The notes under the pieces were generated by a model that worked only from the letters and a program-made list of their open reading frames with translations, ran no database searches and had not been told where the DNA came from. Both the position numbers and the translations under genes were made by a program. A DNA stretch of 11,497 bases from Giesbergeria sp. (GTDB taxonomy: Bacteria; Pseudomonadota; Gammaproteobacteria; Burkholderiales; Burkholderiaceae_C), in NCBI GenBank assembly GCA_030690515.1, contig JAUYGP010000518.1, positions 1-11,497 of the forward strand, written 5' to 3'. This document shows positions 6,740 through 11,497 of the stretch, in pieces; positions within the stretch are counted from its first letter, which is position 1; each line of letters starts with the position of its first letter.

Positions 6740-7405
6740 TCATGCGCTGCCCTGCGGCGCAGGCGCCTGCCAGTCGCGCAAATCCAGCGCGAAACCTTCC
6801 AGGTCGGCCTCGATGTGCCCAATCATGCGGCCGAACCAGTTGTAGGCCAGCACGGCGGGGATGGCCACAGCCAGCCCTGCGGCGGTCATGACCAGGGCTT
6901 CGCCCACCGGGCCGGCCACCCGGTCGATGCTGATCTGCCCCGCCCCGGCAATGGCCGTGAGCGCATGGTAAATGCCCCATACCGTGCCCAGCAATCCGAC
7001 AAAGGGCGCGGTGGAACCCACGGTCGCGAGCAACACCTGGCCGAACTGCAGCCGGGCCAATGCGCCATGCAAAGCCCCGCGCAGCACGCGCGTCAGTTGC
7101 TGCGTCTTCGGGCCCAACGCGCCCAGATTGCGGGTGGGCGCCTCATCGTTGATTGAATGGAGCGCCGCAACCATTGGCAGCACCAGCGCTTCCCGGTCCA
7201 AAGAAACCAGGGTTTGCTGCGCCACCTCCAGCGAAGGGGCCTGCCAGAACGCCGCCATGCAGCGCACCACATCGCCACGGGCGCGGCGCAAGAAAAGCAG
7301 TTTCCACGCGATCACCACCCAACTGGCGACCGACATGGCCAACAGCAGCAGCGCTGTGGCCTGCGTCACAGCGTCTCCCTGGTGCCACCAGTGCAAAGAG
7401 TCCAT
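6740..7405 (-). CDS. exbB: ExbB/TolQ/MotA-family proton channel protein
   Basis: This 221-residue inner-membrane subunit forms the pentameric proton channel around ExbD. Three membrane segments are apparent: about 13-37 (TQATALLLLAMSVASWVVIA), 123-148 (VLLATVGSTAPFVGLLGTVW) and 166-190 (GPVGEALVMTAAGLAVAIPA). The signature GSTAPFVGLLGTVWGIY contains Thr142, and GEALVMTAAGLAVAIP contains Glu169 and Thr174, equivalent to the polar pore residues of E. coli ExbB. The cytoplasmic loop between segments one and two is of normal size. The start MDSLHWWHQ at 7403-7405 fits family N-termini and begins 11 bases after the dapB stop. No strong Shine-Dalgarno is visible, so translational coupling to dapB is plausible. 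A TolQ assignment cannot be excluded, but no tol-pal genes are adjacent. Confidence 0.87.
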   Translation of the reverse strand: MDSLHWWHQGDAVTQATALLLLAMSVASWVVIAWKLLFLRRARGDVVRCMAAFWQAPSLEVAQQTLVSLDREALVLPMVAALHSINDEAPTRNLGALGPKTQQLTRVLRGALHGALARLQFGQVLLATVGSTAPFVGLLGTVWGIYHALTAIAGAGQISIDRVAGPVGEALVMTAAGLAVAIPAVLAYNWFGRMIGHIEADLEGFALDLRDWQAPAPQGSA

Positions 7406-7416
7406 GCCAGTCGATG

Positions 7417-8253
7417 TCAGTGCAGTCCCAGCACGTCGAACATATCGAACATGCCCACCTTGTGCCCACACAGGAAGCGCACAGCGCGCAGGCTGCCCTG
7501 CGCATACGTGGCGCGGCTGGACGACTTGTGGGTGATTTCGATGCGCTCGCCCGTGCCGGCAAAAAGCACGGTGTGGTCGCCCACGATGTCGCCGCCACGG
7601 ATGGTGGCAAAACCAATGCTCGAAGGATCACGCTCGCCTGTGACGCCCTCGCGGGCGTAAACGGCACAGTCCTTCAAGTCACGCCCCAGCGCACCTGCAA
7701 TGACCTCGCCCATTTTGAGCGCGGTGCCCGAGGGTGCATCGACCTTATGGCGGTGGTGCGCCTCGATGATCTCGATGTCGTACCCCGTGGCCATGGCCTT
7801 GGCTGCCATTTCCAGCAGCTTGAGAGTGACGTTCACGCCTACGCTCATGTTCGGCGCCATAACAATGGCCGTGCGCTGCGCATAAGCAGCGATCTCGGTT
7901 TTTTGCGCCTCGGTGAACCCGGTGGTACCGATGACCGCCTTCACCCCCAGTTCGCTGCACACGGCCAGATGGGCCAGCGTGCCTTCGGGGCGCGTGAAAT
8001 CGATCAGCACGTCGGCGTTCTGCAGTCCAACATGCAGGTCCGCCGTGATCGGTACGCCGCTGGCTACGCCCAAAAAAGCGGTGGCGTCCGAGCCAATGGC
8101 AGGGCTTGAGGGGACATCAAGCGCCCCTGCAAGAACGCAGTCATCGCTGGCGCGCAGCGCTTCGATCAACATGCGGCCCATGCGGCCGGAAGCCCCTGCC
8201 ACAGCAACACGGCATACGGCGGAGGGACGGGCGGGTGAAGAAATCCCGGTCAT
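7417..8253 (-). CDS. dapB: 4-hydroxy-tetrahydrodipicolinate reductase
   Basis: DapB (EC 1.17.1.8) reduces the DapA product to tetrahydrodipicolinate with NAD(P)H in the diaminopimelate-lysine pathway, supplying peptidoglycan and protein synthesis. The 278-residue protein has the nucleotide-binding loop VAGASGRMG (18-26), GTTGF (109-113), the catalytic and substrate-binding stretch EAHHRHKVDAPSGTAL (164-179, with His166 and Lys170 matching E. coli His159 and Lys163), and a C-terminal FDMFDVLGL. The ATG at 8251-8253 is preceded by AAGGAA at proper spacing, which settles the start over a possible in-frame codon 17 residues upstream. It lies 47 bases downstream of bamE and 11 bases upstream of exbB, so it is central to the bamE-dapB-exbBD-leuS run. 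Confidence 0.97.
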   Translation of the reverse strand: MTGISSPARPSAVCRVAVAGASGRMGRMLIEALRASDDCVLAGALDVPSSPAIGSDATAFLGVASGVPITADLHVGLQNADVLIDFTRPEGTLAHLAVCSELGVKAVIGTTGFTEAQKTEIAAYAQRTAIVMAPNMSVGVNVTLKLLEMAAKAMATGYDIEIIEAHHRHKVDAPSGTALKMGEVIAGALGRDLKDCAVYAREGVTGERDPSSIGFATIRGGDIVGDHTVLFAGTGERIEITHKSSSRATYAQGSLRAVRFLCGHKVGMFDMFDVLGLH

Positions 8254-8300
8254 GGTGTTCCTTTTTTGCGGAGTGCAGCGCTGCGATGGGCGCCGGGCGC

Positions 8301-8849
8301 TCAACGTGCAGTGGATTCGAGCGGCGGATAGCGGCGGGCGGGCGCGGGCTCAGCGGGGGCAGGCGCTGGCTTGTCGGCCGCAGGCGCGGGGAATTTGGCC
8401 AGCTGCGCTTCGGTCGCCTCCAGCGCGGGCACGGCACGTTTGCCTTTGCGGGCGTCCAGCCCCGCGACGAAGTCACTTTCCGTGGGCATTTCATCGCCCT
8501 CGTGGCGATCCAAGGCATCGCCCTTGAAGAAAACCGTGAGCTTGCGCGTCTGCGCCTCAACGCCCGGGCGCTGGAGTGTGAACACATATTCCCAGCGATC
8601 GGCGTGGAACAGGCTGGTCACCAGGGGGGTGCCCAAAATGTCCCGTACCTGCTGGCGACCCATGCCGGGCTGCAAGGCCTGCACCTGCTCGCGCGAGACG
8701 AAATTGCCTTGCACGACATCCATGCGGTAGGGCGTGACCACGCCGACCAATCGGCTGCTGGCACCGTCAAAGCTGCCACAGGCAACCAGACTGGCGCCGA
8801 TCAACAGGGAGAACCCCAGACGGGCACTGCGATAGGCTAGGGCGGACAT
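8301..8849 (-). CDS. bamE: Outer-membrane assembly lipoprotein BamE (OmlA/SmpA family)
   Basis: BamE is an accessory lipoprotein of the beta-barrel assembly complex in the outer membrane. The predicted protein has 182 residues. Residues 1-24 form a lipoprotein signal with lipobox LVAC and lipidated Cys24. The BamE domain covers about 45-112, with VQGNFVSREQVQALQPGM, a GRQQVRDILGTP turn and FHADRWEYVF, all characteristic. E. coli BamE has about 113 residues; here a C-terminal tail of about 65 residues follows, with a Pro/Ala-rich part near 152-175 of low complexity. The start ATG 8847-8849 is set by the signal peptide; the open frame continues far upstream through fur without likeness. The Shine-Dalgarno is weak. 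Divergence from fur is a known arrangement (omlA-fur in Pseudomonas). Confidence 0.92.
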   Translation of the reverse strand: MSALAYRSARLGFSLLIGASLVACGSFDGASSRLVGVVTPYRMDVVQGNFVSREQVQALQPGMGRQQVRDILGTPLVTSLFHADRWEYVFTLQRPGVEAQTRKLTVFFKGDALDRHEGDEMPTESDFVAGLDARKGKRAVPALEATEAQLAKFPAPAADKPAPAPAEPAPARRYPPLESTAR

Positions 8850-8955
8850 GGGCAAAAGCTTGAGGATATGATCGGCCCATTGTAGCGGCAGGCCCCCGGG
8901 CCCTGGCGCCCCCAAGAGCCCGTCGCCCTGGTATGCGGCACACCACGGATCTGCC
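8850..8955. promoter_or_regulatory. Divergent bamE-fur promoter region
   Basis: In this 106-base gap a plus-strand -10 candidate TATGAT (8867-8872, five of six) lies 18 bases after CGGACA (8843-8848, four of six), which would give fur a leader of about 75 bases. On the minus strand TACAAT (8879-8884, five of six) is a -10 candidate for bamE, without a good -35. The two hexamers are only six bases apart, so the polymerases could compete. I see no convincing 19-bp Fur box here, so autoregulation is not shown by the sequence. Confidence 0.4.
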
Positions 8956-9384
8956 ATGACGAACATCGACGAACTCAAAAGCACTGGACTCAAGGCGACG
9001 CTGCCCCGGCTGAAAATTCTCGAAATCTTCCAGACGGGCGCGCAGCGCCACATGACGGCCGAAGATGTGTTCCGCGTGCTGCTGGAGGAGCGTTCCGACA
9101 TCGGCCTGGCTACTGTCTATCGGGTACTCACACAGTTCGAGCAAGCGGGCATCTTGATCCGCAGCAATTTCGAAAGCGGCAAGGCCGTGTACGAACTGGA
9201 CGAAGGCAAGCACCACGATCACTTCATCTGCACCGCGTGCGGCAAGGTGGAAGAGTTCTACGACCCCGAAATCGAGAAACGCCAACAACTGGTGGCCAAG
9301 GCCAAGGGCTGGGTCGTGCAAGACCACTCGATGGCACTGTACGGACACTGCGCCGAGTGCGCCAAAGCGCGCAGCAGCCGCTAA
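8956..9384 (+). CDS. fur: Ferric uptake regulator Fur
   Basis: Fur is a dimeric cytosolic repressor that binds iron and represses iron acquisition genes. The 142-residue protein has the family layout: a winged helix at about 1-82, with the recognition helix in LATVYRVLTQFEQAGIL (51-67), then a metal-binding dimerisation domain. HHDHF at 86-90 and two Cys pairs, Cys92-x2-Cys95 and Cys132-x2-Cys135, match the regulatory and structural metal sites of E. coli Fur (HHDH 87-90, Cys93, Cys96, Cys133). The sequence context favours Fur over Zur or PerR, although these cannot be strictly separated by motif alone. The ATG at 8956 gives the standard MTNIDELKSTGLKATLPR start; the Shine-Dalgarno is weak. 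It is divergent from bamE and convergent with hprK. Confidence 0.95.
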   Translation: MTNIDELKSTGLKATLPRLKILEIFQTGAQRHMTAEDVFRVLLEERSDIGLATVYRVLTQFEQAGILIRSNFESGKAVYELDEGKHHDHFICTACGKVEEFYDPEIEKRQQLVAKAKGWVVQDHSMALYGHCAECAKARSSR

Positions 9385-9397
9385 ACCGACGGACACA

Positions 9398-9412
9398 GGG
9401 GCTCGGTGCCCC
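9398..9412. terminator. Short GC hairpin between convergent fur and hprK
   Basis: GGGGC-TCGGT-GCCCC forms a perfect 5-bp stem with a 5-base loop in the 30 bases separating the fur and hprK stop codons. There is no T-run on either side, so intrinsic termination is weak at best. Its position between convergent genes is the main argument for a bidirectional role. Confidence 0.3.
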
Positions 9413-9414
9413 GC

Positions 9415-10362
9415 TCAGCCCTGCTCCATGGCACGGCGGTGGCGATCGACGAATTCCTGGTACGTATCAATGCCGCGCAGCTGGAGGATGGTGTTGCGCA
9501 CTGCCGCCTCCACCAGCACGGCGATATTGCGTCCTGCCACCACCTGGATCACGACCTTGAGAATGGGCACCCCCAGCACATCCTGGGTCAGAGGCTCATA
9601 CGGGAGGCGTTCGTACTCGCGCTCCAGCGTTTCCTTGCGCACAAGATGTACGATGAGCTTGAGACGCATCTTGCGGCGCACTGCGGTCTCACCAAAGATG
9701 GCGCGGATGTCCAGAAGGCCGATACCGCGCACTTCGAGCAGGTTCTGTAACAGGTCGGGGCATTTCCCTTCAATGGTGGTCTGGTTGATGCGGAACAGGT
9801 CCACCGCATCGTCCGCCACCAGACCCTGGCCACGCGAAATCAATTCCAGCCCGAGTTCGCTCTTACCCAGGCCCGACTCGCCGGTGATCATCACCCCCAG
9901 GCCCAGGATGTCCATGAAAACGCCGTGCATGGTGGTGCGGTCGGCAAAATGCTTGGACAGGTAGGCGCGCAGCACATCGATCACGAAGGCCGCAGACTCG
10001 GTTGTGGCAAACATCGGAATCTGGGCGCGCTCGCACATCGAGAGCAGCGCATCGGGGGCCACCTGGCCATCGGCCAGCACCAGCACCGGGGGCTCCAAGG
10101 TCACAATGCGCGCAATGCGGCGCTGGCAGTCCTCGGGGGTTGCATTCGAGAGGTAGTTGATCTCGCGCTCACCCAGAATCTGCGCCCGGTAGGGATGAAT
10201 GTAGTTGAGATACCCCACCAGATCAGCGCCCGAACGGGCAGAGCGCACAGCCACCTCGTCAAAGCGCCGCTCCGAAGCCCCCAGACCGGCAACCCATTCC
10301 CATTTCAGGTGGCCGCGGAATTCCTCAAACAGGACATCGGCGCTGACGACGTTGGGTTTCAC
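9415..10362 (-). CDS. hprK: HPr kinase/phosphorylase
   Basis: HprK phosphorylates and dephosphorylates a serine of HPr-type phosphocarriers. In proteobacteria it works with a regulatory phosphotransfer chain rather than with sugar uptake. The 315-residue protein has an N-terminal domain (about 1-130) and a kinase domain with His146 in MHGVFMDILG, Walker A GESGLGKS (161-168), an acidic LVADDAVD motif (181-188), the HprK signature LEVRGIGLLDI (209-219) and VVAGRNIAVLVEAAVRN near the end. The start is GTG at 10360-10362, giving the usual MKPNVVSADVLFEEFRG; no in-frame ATG lies near and no Shine-Dalgarno is evident. It begins 25 bases after the ptsN stop, so translation may depend on coupling to ptsN. 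The stop lies 30 bases from the convergent fur stop. Confidence 0.95.
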   Translation of the reverse strand: MKPNVVSADVLFEEFRGHLKWEWVAGLGASERRFDEVAVRSARSGADLVGYLNYIHPYRAQILGEREINYLSNATPEDCQRRIARIVTLEPPVLVLADGQVAPDALLSMCERAQIPMFATTESAAFVIDVLRAYLSKHFADRTTMHGVFMDILGLGVMITGESGLGKSELGLELISRGQGLVADDAVDLFRINQTTIEGKCPDLLQNLLEVRGIGLLDIRAIFGETAVRRKMRLKLIVHLVRKETLEREYERLPYEPLTQDVLGVPILKVVIQVVAGRNIAVLVEAAVRNTILQLRGIDTYQEFVDRHRRAMEQG

Positions 10363-10387
10363 GACAGCGCCACGGCGTCCAGCGCGT

Positions 10388-10855
10388 TCAGGCGATCTGG
10401 GTGGACTGCCAGCCAGCGATCATGCCGTGCAATTGCGCGGCATCGGTGCTAGCCTTGATCCGCTCACGCAACACACCGTCGCTGAGCAGCTCGGCGATTT
10501 CCGAGAGGATTTCCAGGTGTTTTTGCGTGGCTGCCTCGGGCACCAGCAGGAAGATGAGCAGGCCCACAGGTTGCTCGTCCGGTGCATCAAAGCCAATCGG
10601 TTGTGCGAGCTGAAAAACCGCTGCCATCGGGGCCTTGAGCCCCTTGATGCGGCCATGGGGAATGGCGACACCATGGCCCAGGCCCGTGGAACCCAGCCGT
10701 TCGCGGGCAAACAGGCTATCGGTGATCAAGGCGCGAGAAAGTCCGTGCAGGCTTTCAAACAGCAGACCGGCTTCTTCAAAAGCACGTTTTTTGCTGGTGG
10801 CGTCAACGCTCACGAGCACTTGGGCTGCGGGCAGGATGGAAGAAAGACGGTTCAT
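10388..10855 (-). CDS. ptsN: Nitrogen-regulatory phosphotransferase protein EIIA-Ntr
   Basis: PtsN is a cytosolic EIIA-type phosphoacceptor of the regulatory phosphotransfer system (PtsP, NPr, PtsN), which in other bacteria affects potassium transport, nitrogen balance and carbon storage. The 155-residue protein has the EIIA-Ntr active-site stretch GLGHGVAIPHGRIKGL (58-73), with His67 as the phosphorylated residue (His73 in E. coli), and the later motif PVGLLIFLLVPEAATQKHLEIL (about 96-117). The start MNRLSSILP at 10853-10855 is the family start; no Shine-Dalgarno is visible. hpf lies upstream but an intrinsic terminator intervenes, and hprK follows after 25 bases. ptsP and ptsH are not in the window. 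Confidence 0.95.
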   Translation of the reverse strand: MNRLSSILPAAQVLVSVDATSKKRAFEEAGLLFESLHGLSRALITDSLFARERLGSTGLGHGVAIPHGRIKGLKAPMAAVFQLAQPIGFDAPDEQPVGLLIFLLVPEAATQKHLEILSEIAELLSDGVLRERIKASTDAAQLHGMIAGWQSTQIA

Positions 10856-10872
10856 GGCAATTGTGGGGGCCG

Positions 10873-10878
10873 ATTATG
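10873..10878 (-). promoter_or_regulatory. Possible -10 hexamer upstream of ptsN
   Basis: CATAAT on the minus strand matches TATAAT at five of six positions, directly preceded by TG. No good -35 is present. If used, transcription would start about 10 bases before the ptsN ATG and leave almost no leader, which agrees with the missing Shine-Dalgarno. It is weak evidence, given because a terminator separates ptsN from hpf. Confidence 0.25.
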
Positions 10879-10919
10879 CACCGCTTGGCACCCGTCCCGA
10901 AAAATGGCGTATGGGCCGC

Positions 10920-10943
10920 AAAAAACCGCCCTTGCGGGCGGTT
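10920..10943 (-). terminator. Intrinsic terminator downstream of hpf
   Basis: On the minus strand a perfect 8-bp stem AACCGCCC-GCAA-GGGCGGTT is followed by T residues; the T-run totals six (10925 down to 10920), two of them shared with the stem. It lies about 43 bases after the hpf stop and 64 bases before the ptsN start. It should end or attenuate hpf transcription before ptsN. Confidence 0.85.
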
Positions 10944-10985
10944 GACGGGGGCCGGACGCAAGCGCCCGGCGAGATGACAAAGGCG

Positions 10986-11318
10986 TCATGCAACCATGCG
11001 ACGACGCGCATCGGAGTGGTGATCCTGAATCCGGTCCTTGTGGCGCACCACTTGTCGATCCATCTTGTCGACCAGCTCATCCACAGCGGCATACAGGTCA
11101 GCATGAGCGCTTTCGGCAAACAGGTCACTGCCCTTCACATGGATATTGCACTCTGCACGCTGGCGTTTTTCCTTTTCCTTCTGCTTTTCCACGGACAAAA
11201 GCACCTTCACGTCAACTACCTGGTCGAAATGCCGGGTGATCCGGTCCAGCTTGGTGATGACGTAACTGCGCAAGGCGGGGGTTACTTCGAGGTGGTGACC
11301 GCTGATCGTCAGATTCAT
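10986..11318 (-). CDS. hpf: Ribosome hibernation-promoting factor (short HPF/RaiA family)
   Basis: HPF binds the 30S decoding region and promotes inactive ribosome dimers in slow growth. The 110-residue protein is of the short type: MNLTISGHHLEVTPALRSYV opens the beta-alpha-beta fold, followed by KLDRITRHFDQV, a basic stretch KQKEKEKRQRAECNIHVKG, and DLYAAVDELVDKMDRQVVRHKDR, the conserved helix of the family, with a basic C-terminus. The ATG at 11316-11318 has a strong Shine-Dalgarno, AGGAGA, about 8 bases upstream; a TTG two codons earlier is less likely. As in many proteobacteria it precedes ptsN, but an intrinsic terminator lies between them. Confidence 0.95.
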   Translation of the reverse strand: MNLTISGHHLEVTPALRSYVITKLDRITRHFDQVVDVKVLLSVEKQKEKEKRQRAECNIHVKGSDLFAESAHADLYAAVDELVDKMDRQVVRHKDRIQDHHSDARRRMVA

Positions 11319-11497
11319 AAACAAGTCTCCTGTGTCACTCGGTGAAAGAAGCCGTCCGGGAAGGCGGCCCGGCCAGCGGCACCCGCCGCCCGCCGTGCTT
11401 TCACTATGCCGCCGCCCCGCGGCAAAAGCAATCCGATACCGACCTGCGCCAGCGGGTTATGCGGCGCCAGGTGCCAAGGCCCGAAAAAGCGCGCACA
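11319..11497 (-). other. Upstream region of hpf, with a long open frame running to the edge
   Basis: No recognised gene is present. The minus-strand frame ending with TGA at 11315-11317 (overlapping the hpf ATG) stays open for 60 codons to the window edge. Its product, starting ARFFGPWHLAPHNPLAQVG from the edge, does not match the C-terminus of RpoN, which precedes hpf in many proteobacteria. In DNA this GC-rich an open frame of this length can arise by chance. The stretch otherwise serves as the hpf leader. Confidence 0.4.
11403..11431 (-). promoter_or_regulatory. Candidate sigma-70 promoter of hpf
   Basis: On the minus strand TTGCTT (11426-11431) is followed after 17 bases by CATAGT (11403-11408); matches to consensus are three and four of six. 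Transcription would start near 11396, giving a leader of about 78 bases. It is only a moderate match, proposed mainly for its spacing and position. Confidence 0.3.

Noticed and set aside
8866..8884. Fur box in the bamE-fur gap
   Set aside because: Only the GATA and TGAT parts fit; the centre is GC-rich and the right half does not match.
11458..11477. Sigma-54-like promoter (TGGCAC and a downstream GCA on the minus strand) before hpf
   Set aside because: The GG-to-GC spacing is one base too long and the -12 element lacks TTGC.

Overview
This window looks like a chromosomal segment of a GC-rich betaproteobacterium, most likely Comamonadaceae (Acidovorax-like). The reasons are the closeness of LeuRS, DapB, Fur and HprK to comamonad proteins as I remember them, the gene order bamE-dapB-exbB-exbD-leuS-lptE-holA with fur divergent from bamE, and an hpf-ptsN-hprK cluster of betaproteobacterial type. 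No database search was possible, so the taxon is an inference.

Layout, left to right. Positions 1-400 (minus) hold the 5' part of holA, cut by the window edge. Positions 401-593 are a divergent intergenic region carrying a 20-bp inverted repeat. Positions 594-2632 (plus) hold a two-gene operon, ornithine cyclodeaminase then arginase, joined by a 4-bp ATGA overlap. Together these enzymes turn arginine into urea, ornithine, proline and ammonia. Positions 2622-8849 (minus) hold the run bamE, dapB, exbB, exbD, leuS, lptE. The lptE stop overlaps the arginase stop tail to tail. Between leuS and lptE lie about 390 non-coding bases made of a 238-bp element with 19-bp imperfect terminal inverted repeats and a GC-rich hairpin tract. 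Positions 8956-9384 (plus) hold fur, divergent from bamE with close promoter-like hexamers. Positions 9415-11318 (minus) hold hpf, an intrinsic terminator, ptsN and hprK. Positions 11319-11497 are the hpf upstream region.

Most genes are housekeeping: outer-membrane assembly (bamE, lptE), lysine and cell-wall precursor synthesis (dapB), proton-driven energisation of the envelope (exbB, exbD), translation (leuS, hpf), replication (holA), iron control (fur) and the regulatory phosphotransfer pair (ptsN, hprK). The accessory part is the arginine-catabolic ocd-arginase operon, which lies on the opposite strand between lptE and holA, genes that are contiguous in E. coli.

The most interesting non-coding signal is the inverted-repeat element whose left arm contains the only Shine-Dalgarno-like sequence of lptE. 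In a leuS-lptE transcript its other arm could pair with that ribosome binding site. Other points are a run of A/T-ending codons inside leuS (4020-4088), paired hairpins in the exbD-leuS gap, and a terminator between hpf and ptsN. I saw no CRISPR array, tRNA, rRNA, transposase, phage gene or recognisable novel defence system.
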